Origin: Promicromonospora sp. MEB111 | GTDB lineage: Bacteria; Actinomycetota; Actinomycetes; Actinomycetales; Cellulomonadaceae | NCBI RefSeq assembly: GCF_030209445.1 | Contig: NZ_JARVSD010000016.1 | Span: 62,001-126,000 of the forward strand | Length of the DNA stretch: 64,000 bases | Direction: 5' to 3' | Shown: piece by piece, positions 1-7,670 of the stretch | Numbering within the stretch: position 1 is the first letter of the stretch | Layout: every line of letters begins with the position of its first letter | Notes under the pieces: model-generated | Told to the model about the DNA's origin: nothing | Databases searched by the model: none | The model's input: the letters and a program-made list of their open reading frames with translations, nothing else | Position numbers and translations under genes: made by a program

Positions 1-228
1 CAGCACGCCGAAGACGTTGACCTCCCAGAGAGCCCGCACCTCGTCGAGGGAGACGACGCCGGGCTGCGACAGCGCGCGCAGCTTCTCCATGTCCTGCACG
101 TCGGTGTGGGTGCTGGGGATGGCGGCGTTGTCGACCAGCAGGTCGAGCCGGCCTGCCTCCTCCTGGATCCGCTCGGCGGCCCTGGCGACAGATGCCGCGT
201 CTGTCACGTCGAGCTGGAGCGCAGGGAC
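1..228 (-). pseudogene. 5'-truncated short-chain dehydrogenase (SDR) fragment
   Basis: On the minus strand this stretch reads as the middle of a classical SDR: LQLDVTDAASV (end of beta-3/NADP region), then RLDLLVDNAAIPS, where NAAIP takes the place of the NNAG motif, and later LWEVNVFGVL, the usual helix alpha-E region. The Rossmann start with the TGxxxGxG motif is absent; upstream the frame runs straight into the C-terminal codons of the neighbouring XRE regulator, whose TGA lies inside the SDR homology. There is no room for a start codon plus about 50 missing residues. The gene continues past the left edge, so the 3' half may be intact. Reading: a deletion joined the regulator 3' end to an SDR internal segment. 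Family assignment is firm; loss of function is inferred. Confidence 0.6.
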
Positions 229-1055
229 TGCGCGCCGATGACGGACAGCACCTGGAGCTTCTCGTAGCTCTCGCTGCCGGGAACGGCGGTGTAGACCATC
301 AGGGCGTGGGCCTGGCCCGGGTCGATCAGCCGCTGGCAGTTCAGCTCCAGCGCGCCGACCTCGGGGTGGACGAAGTGCTTCATCTGGTGGGGGTGTATCC
401 CGATCTCGTGGTCGTCCCACACACGCCGGAACTCCTCGTTGCTGTCCAGGAGCAGGTCGGCCAGGTAGGCGGCCCGGGAGTCGGGGCCGCGGAGGGTGAC
501 GAGCCCGCGCAGGCCGGCGGCATACATCCGCGTCATGAAGGCGTGCTCCTCCGGGGCGTAGAGGTCCCGCACGCCCGGGTCGGTGAACCACCGGTACCCC
601 AGGCTGCGGGCAGGCCCGGTGTACCGGGTCGTGTCGCCGGTGAGCGCGACGCCCATCGGGGTCTGCCGCAGGGTCTCGCCGAGCTCGGTGACGATCTCCG
701 CGGGAGTGTCCTCCAGGCGGTCGAGGATGCGCAGCAACCCGGGGTTGATGTGCTCGCTGGACGAGCCCCTGGGCGGTGGGTTGTGGCCGGCGAGGCGGAA
801 GAGGTGGTCGCGTTCGTCGATCGACAGGTGCAGCCCCTGGGCGATCGAGGCGAGCATCTGCTGCGACGGCTGTGGCCCGCGCTCGCGCTCCAGGCGGGAG
901 TAGTAGTCGGCCGACATGTTGCAGAGCGTCGCGACTTCCTCGCGTCGTAGCCCGCTGGTCCTGCGGCGCTGTCCCCGAGGCATGCCGACGTCCTCGGGCT
1001 GTAGTGCCTCACGCCGGTTGCGCAGAAAGCCGGCCAGCCCGGTGCGATCGATCAT
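204..1055 (-). CDS. MmyB-like XRE family transcriptional regulator
   Basis: DNA-binding regulator of 283 residues. The N-terminus (LAGFLRNRREALQPEDVG, then RRTSGLRREEVATLCNMS and YYSRLERERG) is the typical helix-turn-helix of the XRE subgroup with an MLTR/MmyB ligand-binding domain. The rest matches that sensor domain in layout and length. ATG start with an AAGGGGAG ribosome site. It is transcribed away from an SDR/MFS operon, a common arrangement in which the regulator controls a divergent oxidoreductase gene. The 1056-1270 region between them carries a motif also found before the molybdenum oxidoreductase operon, a candidate operator. The last residues (VIGAQSL) appear near the natural end, but the stop falls inside an SDR remnant, so a few C-terminal residues may be foreign. 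The ligand is unknown. Confidence 0.85.
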   Translation of the reverse strand: MIDRTGLAGFLRNRREALQPEDVGMPRGQRRRTSGLRREEVATLCNMSADYYSRLERERGPQPSQQMLASIAQGLHLSIDERDHLFRLAGHNPPPRGSSSEHINPGLLRILDRLEDTPAEIVTELGETLRQTPMGVALTGDTTRYTGPARSLGYRWFTDPGVRDLYAPEEHAFMTRMYAAGLRGLVTLRGPDSRAAYLADLLLDSNEEFRRVWDDHEIGIHPHQMKHFVHPEVGALELNCQRLIDPGQAHALMVYTAVPGSESYEKLQVLSVIGAQSLRSSST

Positions 1056-1109
1056 GGCGCTCCCCTTCTGGAGTAGTGCCTCGTTTCTATCCCGTGCGGA
1101 CCGGGGTAA

Positions 1110-1181
1110 CCACGGCCTGGCGATCCCCCCTTACGGACCGGGCCCGTGACCCGGCGAGCCTGTGATCGGGAGGTCCTGGAT
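1110..1181. promoter_or_regulatory. Shared promoter/operator motif, copy A (SDR operon)
   Basis: Two blocks, CCACGGCCTGGCGATCCCC (from 1110) and GCCTGTGATCGGGAGGTCCT followed by GGAT (1158-1181), recur almost unchanged and in the same order at 4671-4752, upstream of the molybdenum oxidoreductase operon. This copy lies between the divergent XRE regulator and the SDR operon, 90 bases before the SDR start. Repetition outside coding sequence suggests a binding site for one regulator, most simply the adjacent XRE protein. The role is inferred. Confidence 0.55.
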
Positions 1182-1270
1182 AGGTCTGCGCCGTCCGCCA
1201 AGGATCGATGCCACGGCCACCGACCGGGTGGACGGCCCCGGCAGAAGCCCGAGCGCACATGGAGCAGATG

Positions 1271-2026
1271 ATGACCGACCTGACAGGGAAAGTTGCCGTG
1301 GTGACCGGTTCGGCACGCGGGCTCGGAAGGGCGATCGCGCTGCGGTACGCCTCGTTGGGCGCGAGCGTGGTGATCAACTACTCCGCCGACGAGGACAACG
1401 CACGACGCACGCTCGACCAGGTCGAGGACGCCGGAGGGCGAGGGATCGTGGTCCGTGCCGACGCGCCGTCGCTCGCCGACCTGGACCGGCTGTTCGCGAC
1501 CGCGATCGACACGTTCGGCGGTCTCGACATCGTGGTCGCCAACGCGGGGCGCGAGGTGATCGGCCAGCCGGCGGTCGAGGTCACCGAGGAGCAGTTCGAC
1601 GGTGTGTTCGCGGTCAACGCCAAGGGCGCCTTCTTCACGCTGGTCAAGGCGGCGAAGCTGGTATCGGACGGCGGACGGCTGATCTACATCGGGTCGAGCA
1701 CCACCGTCAGCCCCTATCCGGGTATGGGCCTGTACTCGTCGTCCAAGACGGCCGCGGCCAACCTCGTGCGGATCCTCGCGCTGGAGCTGGGCCCGCGGAA
1801 CGTCACCGTGAACACCATCCTGCCCACCGCGACGGCCGGCGCCGGCGTGTTCGCCGACGTCACCGAAGGGGACGAGTTCCACCGGATGAACGCCCAGCTG
1901 CGCCCGATCGGCGGACGGGGCGGCACCCCGGAGGACACCGCCGACGCCGCCGAGTACCTCGCCGGCGACCTGGCGGGCTGGGTCAGCGGTCAGTCGCTCG
2001 TCGTCGCGGGCGGCGCCGTCCAGTGA
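1271..2026 (+). CDS. SDR family NAD(P)-dependent oxidoreductase
   Basis: Classical SDR of 251 residues that would reduce or oxidise a carbonyl/alcohol substrate with NAD(P)(H). It has the cofactor glycine motif [12 protein letters not shown] near residue 12, VANAG in place of NNAG, the catalytic serine in IGSSTTVS, and YSSSK for the catalytic Tyr/Lys; the C-terminal half ([15 protein letters not shown] and [12 protein letters not shown]) is typical of 3-oxoacyl-ACP reductase-like members. Of several clustered start codons, the ATG at 1271 has GGAG six bases upstream; 1259 and 1268 are alternatives. It is first in a run with a second SDR (2086) and an MFS transporter (3083), opposite the XRE regulator. 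The substrate cannot be told from the sequence. Confidence 0.88.
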   Translation: MTDLTGKVAVVTGSARGLGRAIALRYASLGASVVINYSADEDNARRTLDQVEDAGGRGIVVRADAPSLADLDRLFATAIDTFGGLDIVVANAGREVIGQPAVEVTEEQFDGVFAVNAKGAFFTLVKAAKLVSDGGRLIYIGSSTTVSPYPGMGLYSSSKTAAANLVRILALELGPRNVTVNTILPTATAGAGVFADVTEGDEFHRMNAQLRPIGGRGGTPEDTADAAEYLAGDLAGWVSGQSLVVAGGAVQ

Positions 2027-2085
2027 CGACCGACCACCCCACGGGCTCAACCACAACCACAACCTCAACCACAAGGAGCAGAACA

Positions 2086-3030
2086 ATGCCGCGTACGCCG
2101 ATCGACATCACCGTCCCCGACCTGTCCGGAAAGCGCGCGCTGGTCACCGGAGCCAGCGACGGCATGGGCCTCGGCATCGCCGGACGCCTGGCCGCCGCCG
2201 GTGCGGAGGTCATCATGCCCGTGCGCAACAAGGCCAAGGGCGAGACCGCGATCACCAAGATCAGCCGGGTCGCCCCTGGCGCGAAGGTCTCGCTGCGCGG
2301 CCTCGACCTGGCGTCGCTGGAGTCCGTCGCGGCCCTGGGCGACACCCTGCGCGAGGAAGGGCAACCGATCCACCTCCTGATCAACAACGCGGGTGTGATG
2401 CGACCGCCGCAGCGGCAGACCACGGTCGACGGGTTCGAGGTGCAGCTCGGCACCAACCACCTGGGCCACTTCGCGCTCGTCGCCCACCTCCTGCCGTTGC
2501 TGCGCGCCGGGCACGCCCGCGTGACCTCCCAGGTCAGCGTCGCCTCCGCCAGCGGCTCGATCAGCTGGGACGACCTGAACTGGGAGCGCTCGTACGACGT
2601 CATGCGCGCCTACCGCCAGTCCAAGATCGCGTTCGGGCTGTTCGGCCTGGAGCTGGAGCGTCGCAGCAGGGCCAACGGCTGGGGTATCACCAGCAACCTC
2701 TCCCACCCCGGTGTCGCGCCGACCAGCCTGCTGGCCGCCCGCCCCGAGATCGGCCGCAGCGACGACACGGCCCACATCCGGCGCATCCGCTGGCTCTCCG
2801 AGCGCGGCATCCTGCTGGGCACCGCCGAGACCGCTGGGCTGCCCGCCCTCATGGCCGCGACCGACCCGGCCGCCAAGCCCGGCACCCTCTACGGTCCCAG
2901 CGGTCCGGGCACCCTGGGCGGCGCGCCCGCCGAGCAGCGGATGCACCGGCCGCTGCGCAGCCTCACCGAGGCGGCCCGCGTCTGGCGAGTCTCCGAGGAG
3001 CTGACGAAGACCTCCTTCCCGACCGCGTGA
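2086..3030 (+). CDS. SDR family oxidoreductase (long, 314 aa)
   Basis: SDR with [13 protein letters not shown] (cofactor binding), INNAGVM, a serine-rich VASASGS catalytic stretch and YRQSK as the Tyr/Lys pair. The roughly 50-residue C-terminal extension after the substrate loop ([17 protein letters not shown], then a tail containing RVWRVSEEL) is typical of protochlorophyllide reductase/retinol-dehydrogenase-like actinobacterial SDRs. The start has AAGGAG seven bases upstream, following a short CAACCACAA-type repeat. Second gene of the divergent operon, 59 bases after the first SDR. Its last about 22 residues have a near copy at 4453-4524 behind the MFS gene, indicating that a similar gene once stood there. 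Confidence 0.88.
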   Translation: MPRTPIDITVPDLSGKRALVTGASDGMGLGIAGRLAAAGAEVIMPVRNKAKGETAITKISRVAPGAKVSLRGLDLASLESVAALGDTLREEGQPIHLLINNAGVMRPPQRQTTVDGFEVQLGTNHLGHFALVAHLLPLLRAGHARVTSQVSVASASGSISWDDLNWERSYDVMRAYRQSKIAFGLFGLELERRSRANGWGITSNLSHPGVAPTSLLAARPEIGRSDDTAHIRRIRWLSERGILLGTAETAGLPALMAATDPAAKPGTLYGPSGPGTLGGAPAEQRMHRPLRSLTEAARVWRVSEELTKTSFPTA

Positions 3031-3082
3031 CCGCACAGCCGACCACCACGAGCCCCACGAGCCGAGCCGCAGGAGAAGCCAC

Positions 3083-4444
3083 ATGAGTTCTGTCACCCAG
3101 CCCGCCGCCCGACGCCGAAGCCCCTGGTGGGTGGTCGTCGGTGCCGGTACCGCCAACGCCGTCGGCCCCCAGATGTACCTGGCCACCACCGGCCTGTTCG
3201 TCCTGCCGATCGTCGAGGAGACCGGGTTCAGCCGCACGACCGTGACCGGCTCGTACTCGGTCGCTGCCGTCGGGATGGTCATCGGGCTGGTGATCGTCAG
3301 CAGGCTCGTGGACCGGTACGCCGCGCGCTACATCCTCGTGCCGGGGTTCGTGCTCTTCGCGGCCTCGATGGCCTCGATCGCCCTGGTCCCGCCGGTCGAG
3401 GCCGTGTACTTCGTCCCGTGCTTCTTCGTGGGGCTCTTCGGAGCCGGCACCGCGCTCCCCGCCGTCCGGGTGGTCGTGAGCTGGTTCGACAACAACCGGG
3501 CGCTGGCCGTCGGCGTCGTGACGGGCATCATCGGCCTGGGCGCGGCCCTGGGGCCCCTGCTGGCCGGCTCGCTCATCGACAGCGTCGGCTGGCGGCAGGC
3601 CTACGCCTCCATGGCCCTGATCGCCGTCGTCGTCTCCGTCACGATGGTCGCCCTGTTCGTCCGGGGCCGCGCCGAGCGGCACGTCCGCGGCCGGCTGGTC
3701 CAGGAGACGCAGGTCGAGGGCCGCGACGTGAGCCTCGAGCTCCCGGGCCTGACGTTGCGCGAGGCGGTCGGCACCCGGCAGTTCTGGGGCATCGCGCTCG
3801 GCCTGGGCCTGGTCGGCGCCGTCGTGATCGGTCTCCAGGTGCACCTCGTGCCCATGATGACCGACCGTGGCCTGAGCAACGGCCAGGCGGGACAGCTGCT
3901 CGTCGTCTTCGGCCTGGCCTCCCTCCTCGGCCGGGTGGCCGGTGGCTTCATCATCGACCGCGTCCACGGCTCGATCGTGGGCCCTATCGTGATGCTCGCC
4001 CCCATAGCGGGCATGTTCTTCCTGCACCCGCCGTTCGGCAGCGCCGTCGTCGCGGTCGCCTTCATCGGCATCGCGTTCGGCATCGAGGGCGACCTGGCCG
4101 CCCTGCTCATCACCCGGTATCTCGGCACCCGCAACTTCGGCCAGATCTTCGGCCCGGTCCAGGCCATGTTCCTCCTCGGCAGCGCCTTCGGCCCCCTGCT
4201 CCTCGGTCTGGGGTACGACGAGCTGGGCTCCTACGACCCGGTCATCCCGGTGCTGATGGGCGTCCTCGTCGTCGGCGCGGTCCTCATCGCGACGCTCGGC
4301 CGCTACACCTACCCCGCCGTCAGCGGCTTCGACCGGCTCGCCGCGCGCGACGAGCTCGCCGCCGCCGAGGTGCTGAGCGACATCGCCGAGAGCCACGACA
4401 CCCACACCCCGGCAGACCGGCCGCGCCCCCATGTCCACAGCTGA
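3083..4444 (+). CDS. MFS transporter (oxalate/formate antiporter-like)
   Basis: Twelve-helix major facilitator protein of 453 residues. Helices start at WWVVVGAGTANAVGP; the loop RLVDRYAARY between TM2 and TM3 is the MFS signature, and a charged central loop (RGRAERHVRGRLVQE) separates the two six-helix halves. The overall pattern resembles monocarboxylate/oxalate-formate antiporter-type carriers, so an organic acid or a product of the adjacent SDRs is a plausible cargo. AGGAG ribosome site. The C-terminal tail (THTPADRPRPHVHS) is followed at once by an out-of-frame SDR tail relic, so the last few residues may derive from the junction. Confidence 0.85.
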   Translation: MSSVTQPAARRRSPWWVVVGAGTANAVGPQMYLATTGLFVLPIVEETGFSRTTVTGSYSVAAVGMVIGLVIVSRLVDRYAARYILVPGFVLFAASMASIALVPPVEAVYFVPCFFVGLFGAGTALPAVRVVVSWFDNNRALAVGVVTGIIGLGAALGPLLAGSLIDSVGWRQAYASMALIAVVVSVTMVALFVRGRAERHVRGRLVQETQVEGRDVSLELPGLTLREAVGTRQFWGIALGLGLVGAVVIGLQVHLVPMMTDRGLSNGQAGQLLVVFGLASLLGRVAGGFIIDRVHGSIVGPIVMLAPIAGMFFLHPPFGSAVVAVAFIGIAFGIEGDLAALLITRYLGTRNFGQIFGPVQAMFLLGSAFGPLLLGLGYDELGSYDPVIPVLMGVLVVGAVLIATLGRYTYPAVSGFDRLAARDELAAAEVLSDIAESHDTHTPADRPRPHVHS

Positions 4445-4452
4445 TCGCGCGC

Positions 4453-4524
4453 GGCGCCGCCGAGGCAGCACGCGTCTGGGACGTCTCGGAACAGCTGACC
4501 AGGACCACCGTTCCGGCCGCCTGA
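4453..4524 (+). pseudogene. C-terminal relic of an SDR gene
   Basis: This frame reads GAAEAARVWDVSEQLTRTTV and then PAA-stop. It matches the last residues of the SDR at 2086-3030 ([21 protein letters not shown]-stop) at most positions, although the bases differ. It starts just after the MFS stop in another frame and has no start of its own. The simplest reading is the 3' end of a second SDR copy, mostly lost by deletion, with the MFS end joined to it. Confidence 0.55.
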
Positions 4525-4864
4525 CGTCCGCGCGCCGGCAGCTCGTCCCTACCGGCGGCCACCTGTCAGGTGAGCACCACGACCTCGGCCCGACCCGTCT
4601 GGCCCCTGGTCGACGGCCGCTCCTCGTCCCGTTGGTCATTCGGCATCGACGAGCTCGCGCGGAGAGGTGGCCACGGCCTGCCGATCCCCTGTCCCGGAGC
4701 CGAACCGGCCCTGGTTCGGCAGTCCTCAGCCTGGGATCGGTAGGTCCTGGATGTCCCGATCCTCTGTGGTCAGCCTTGGAGCAGCACCGAGCCCGGAGAC
4801 CAGACGGATGGTCGCGGCGCTGCCTGTCCCCTGCCCGAACGTGCGACCAGCCAGGAGAGACCCG
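4525..4864. other. Intergenic leader of the molybdenum oxidoreductase operon
   Basis: There is no convincing gene in this stretch. It contains the second copy of the shared promoter motif (4671-4752) and, at its end, the AGGAGA ribosome site for the first operon gene. Weak dyads occur around the two blocks, but no clear terminator for the MFS gene is visible. Confidence 0.5.
4671..4752. promoter_or_regulatory. Shared promoter/operator motif, copy B (Mo oxidoreductase operon)
   Basis: CCACGGCCTGCCGATCCCC (4671-4689) and GCCTGGGATCGGTAGGTCCT with GGAT (4729-4752) repeat the blocks found at 1110-1181, with a longer spacer. The second block ends 113 bases before the paoA-like start. This suggests the SDR operon and this operon answer to the same regulator. 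Confidence 0.55.
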
Positions 4865-5488
4865 ATGAATCCAGCCAACGATGCGGGACGCGGCCGTTCG
4901 GGTGTGTCCCGGCGGAACTTCCTGGGCGGCGGCCTGGCCGCCGCTGCCGTGACCCCGCTGCTGACCGGACAAGCCGAGGCGGCAGAAGCCGCCGCGGCGC
5001 CCACCGCGGACGGCGTCACCCAGGTGACGGTGCGGGCCGCCGTCAACGGCTCCCCCGTCACGCTGCGGGTCGATCCGCGGGCCACCCTGCTGGACACGCT
5101 GCGCGAGAGGCTGGACCTCAAGGGCACCAAGAAGGGCTGCGACCGGGGCCAGTGCGGGGCCTGCACCGTCCACGTCGACGGCAGGCGCGTGCTGTCCTGC
5201 CTCACCCTGGCCGCCACCACGGCCGGCCGCGAGGTCACCACGATCGAGGGTCTCGCCGACGGTGAGCGGTTGCATCCGATGCAGCAGGCCTTCGTCGACC
5301 ACGACGGCCTGCAGTGCGGCTTCTGCACCCCGGGGCAGATCATGTCCGCAGTCGCCATGGTCGACGACGAGGGCCCCGCACGCTCGGACGACGAGATCCG
5401 CGAGCGCATGTCGGGCAACATCTGCCGGTGCAGCGCCTACCCGCGCATCGTCGACGCGATCCGTGACGCGCAGCAGGTGATGCGCTGA
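4865..5488 (+). CDS. paoA: Aldehyde oxidoreductase 2Fe-2S subunit, Tat-exported
   Basis: Iron-sulfur subunit of a xanthine-oxidase-family enzyme, 207 residues. A Tat signal (SRRNFLGGG, Arg16-Arg17, then a hydrophobic stretch to about residue 40) precedes a plant-ferredoxin-type cluster domain with Cys92, 97, 100 and 112, and a second cluster domain with CGFC (151, 154) and CRC (187, 189). A Tat leader on this subunit plus a 4Fe-4S loop in the partner FAD subunit is the hallmark of the PaoABC periplasmic aldehyde oxidoreductase rather than xanthine dehydrogenase; in a Gram-positive the complex would act outside the membrane. It overlaps the next gene by TGATG. ATG start with a good ribosome site. 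Confidence 0.88.
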   Translation: MNPANDAGRGRSGVSRRNFLGGGLAAAAVTPLLTGQAEAAEAAAAPTADGVTQVTVRAAVNGSPVTLRVDPRATLLDTLRERLDLKGTKKGCDRGQCGACTVHVDGRRVLSCLTLAATTAGREVTTIEGLADGERLHPMQQAFVDHDGLQCGFCTPGQIMSAVAMVDDEGPARSDDEIRERMSGNICRCSAYPRIVDAIRDAQQVMR

Positions 5489-6465
5489 TGCGGCCCTACA
5501 CCTACGCTCAGGCGCGCTCGGTCCGCGAGGCCGTGCGGGGCACTGGACCGGATACCGCGTTCCTGGCCGGCGGGACGACGCTGGTCGACCTGATGAAGCT
5601 CGAGGTGATGACTCCCGAGCACGTCGTGGACATCAACCGGCTCCCGCTGGACGGCATCACGCTGGACGACAAGGGTCTGCACATCGGTGCGCTCGAACGG
5701 ATGAGCGACGTGGCCGCCGACCGCACCGTGCGTGAGCACTACCCGATGATCGCGCAGGCGCTGGAGCTGAGCGCCTCGGCCCAGCTGCGCAACATGGCGA
5801 GCATCGGCGGCAACCTGCTGCAGCGCACCCGGTGCGGGTACTTCCGCGACGTCACCACCCCGTGCAACAAGCGCGAGCCGGGCTCCGGCTGCTCGGCGCT
5901 GGAGGGAGTGAACCGGGGCCACGCGATCCTCGGCACGAGCGAGGCCTGCATCGCGACACACCCCAGCGACCTGGCCGTCCCGCTGGTGGCACTGACCACC
6001 GTGGTGCACCTCGCCTCGGCACGGGGCACCCGCAGCGTGCCGCTGGACACCTTCTACACCCTGCCCGGTACCACGCCCGACGTCGAGAACGTGCTGCGGC
6101 CGGACGAGCTCATCACCGGTGTCACCGTGCCCCGTTCCCCCTGGGCGGCGCGCTCCGTCTACGTCAAGGTGCGCGACCGGCAGTCGTACGAGTTCGCGCT
6201 CACCTCGGCGGCCGTCGCCCTCGAGCTGCGGGGCCGCACCATCACGAGCGCCAGGATCGCCGCGGGCGGTGTGGGAACCAGGCCGTGGCGGCTGACGGCG
6301 GTCGAGCGCGCCCTGACGGGCCGGCCCGCGACGTCCGCCACGTTCGAGGCCGCCGTCGTCCATGCGGCGGACGGCGCCCGGCCGCGGGAGCACAACGGGT
6401 TCAAGCCTGCCCTGCTGCGCCGCACGCTGGTGCGGGCACTGACCGAGCTACGGGAGAGCCGATGA
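5488..6465 (+). CDS. paoB: Aldehyde oxidoreductase FAD subunit with 4Fe-4S loop
   Basis: Medium, FAD-binding subunit of 325 residues. AFLAGGTTLVDLMK is the first FAD loop and SIGGNL the second; between residues 116 and 154 lie four cysteines (116, 126, 135, 154) in the insertion that holds the extra 4Fe-4S cluster known from PaoB. The C-terminal CO-dehydrogenase-flavoprotein domain is complete. It passes electrons between the 2Fe-2S subunit and its acceptor. The start overlaps the paoA stop by one base, implying translational coupling. Nothing appears broken here, unlike the partner Mo subunit. Confidence 0.88.
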   Translation: MRPYTYAQARSVREAVRGTGPDTAFLAGGTTLVDLMKLEVMTPEHVVDINRLPLDGITLDDKGLHIGALERMSDVAADRTVREHYPMIAQALELSASAQLRNMASIGGNLLQRTRCGYFRDVTTPCNKREPGSGCSALEGVNRGHAILGTSEACIATHPSDLAVPLVALTTVVHLASARGTRSVPLDTFYTLPGTTPDVENVLRPDELITGVTVPRSPWAARSVYVKVRDRQSYEFALTSAAVALELRGRTITSARIAAGGVGTRPWRLTAVERALTGRPATSATFEAAVVHAADGARPREHNGFKPALLRRTLVRALTELRESR

Positions 6466-6483
6466 CGGGCGGGGGCGGCAGCC

Positions 6484-7659
6484 TTGCTTGAGCTCGCCGC
6501 CGACCTGCTCGAACGCACCCGCAGCCTCACCCCGTTCGTGACGGCGACCGTCACGGGCGTGGCCGGGAGCGCCCCCCGGCAGCCCGGCTCGTCGCTGGTC
6601 GTCGACGCGGACGGCGCGGTGCTGGGCAACGTGTCCGGCGGCTGCGTCGACGCCGCGGTCCACGAGGTCTGCCAGGAGATGCTGGCCGGGGACCACCGAC
6701 CCCGGTCCCTGCGGTTCGGGTACACCGACGCCGACGCGATCGGCGTGGGCCTGACCTGCGGCGGCACGATCGAGCTGCTCCTGCGCCACCACGACCCGGC
6801 CACCGAACCGGAGCTCGAACCTGCGCTCGTCGCCGCCGCGGAGGGCGAGACGGTGGCGGTGGCCACGATCGTGCGCGGCCCCCGCCGCTACCAGGGCCGA
6901 AGGATCGTCGTGCGGCCCGGACGGCCGGTAGCAGGAACCCTCGGGGATGCGCTGCTGGACCGGGTGGCCGAGGCACAGGCGACCGACCTGCTGCACGCCG
7001 GCCGGACCGGCACCGTCGAGATCGGGGTCGCCGACAGCTACTGCCAGGAACCCATGACTCTGCTGGTGGAGTCCAGCGCCCGGGCCCCGCGGCTGCTCGT
7101 CTTCGGCGCCATCGACCACGCTGCCGCGCTGGCCCGGCTCGGCGCCTTCCTCGGCTACCGGGTGACCGTCTGCGACGCCCGGGCCACGTTCGCCACCCCG
7201 GAGAGGTTCCCGGACGCCGAGGTCGTGGTCGAGTGGCCGCACCGCTATCTCGGGTCCCAGGCCGAGGCCGGGCTGCTCGACCGACGCACCGTCGTGTGCG
7301 TGCTCACCCACGACCCCAGGTTCGACCTGCCGCTCCTGACCGCCGCACTCCGCATGCCCGTGGCGTACGTCGGGGCCATGGGGTCACGCCGCACCCACGA
7401 GGAACGCCTGAACCGGCTCCGCGACGCGGGTCTGAGCGATCACGAGCTGGGTCGGCTGCACTCGCCGATCGGGCTCGACCTCGGCGCCCGCACCCCGCAG
7501 GAGACCGCGCTGTCGATCGTGGCGGAGATCGTCGCCTCCCGGCACGGCGGCTCCGGCGTCCCGCTGAGCACCGGGGTCCCCATCCACCGCGGCGTCATCC
7601 ACCACGACGTCATCCACCGCGGCGTCCCGTCGCCGCGCCCGCTCACGCACAGCAGCTAG
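6484..7659 (+). CDS. XdhC/PaoD-family molybdenum cofactor maturation protein
   Basis: 391-residue XdhC-family chaperone, which loads sulfurated molybdenum cofactor onto the large subunit. The N-terminal XdhC/CoxI domain has GSAPRQPGSSLVV and NVSGGCVDAAV, with the conserved cysteine also present in LTCGGTIEL; the C-terminal Rossmann-like domain has YVGAMGSRRTHEERL and HSPIGLDLGARTPQETALSI. The only workable start is TTG at 6484, downstream of a G-rich ribosome site. The C-terminus is extended by an unusual tandem repeat (7585-7626). Gene order 2Fe-2S, FAD, XdhC, Mo differs from E. coli paoABCD, where the chaperone is last. Confidence 0.85.
   Translation: MLELAADLLERTRSLTPFVTATVTGVAGSAPRQPGSSLVVDADGAVLGNVSGGCVDAAVHEVCQEMLAGDHRPRSLRFGYTDADAIGVGLTCGGTIELLLRHHDPATEPELEPALVAAAEGETVAVATIVRGPRRYQGRRIVVRPGRPVAGTLGDALLDRVAEAQATDLLHAGRTGTVEIGVADSYCQEPMTLLVESSARAPRLLVFGAIDHAAALARLGAFLGYRVTVCDARATFATPERFPDAEVVVEWPHRYLGSQAEAGLLDRRTVVCVLTHDPRFDLPLLTAALRMPVAYVGAMGSRRTHEERLNRLRDAGLSDHELGRLHSPIGLDLGARTPQETALSIVAEIVASRHGGSGVPLSTGVPIHRGVIHHDVIHRGVPSPRPLTHSS
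7585..7626 (+). repeat. 15-base tandem repeat in the XdhC-like gene tail
   Basis: The unit CACCGCGGCGTCATC is repeated in frame about 2.8 times with two substitutions in the middle copy, encoding HRGVI-HHDVI-HRGV. It lies after the conserved XdhC domains, so copy-number change would probably be tolerated. Confidence 0.75.
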
Positions 7660-7670
7660 AAGGAGTCACG

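Noticed and set aside
2046-2075. CAACCACAA-type repeats before the second SDR gene
   Set aside because: A simple AC-rich leader; nothing suggests more than an unstructured ribosome-loading region.
2963-5302. Long minus-strand frame across the MFS gene and paoA-like gene
   Set aside because: Composition (runs of Asp/Gly/Arg/His) and lack of any motif show it is a shadow of the plus-strand genes.
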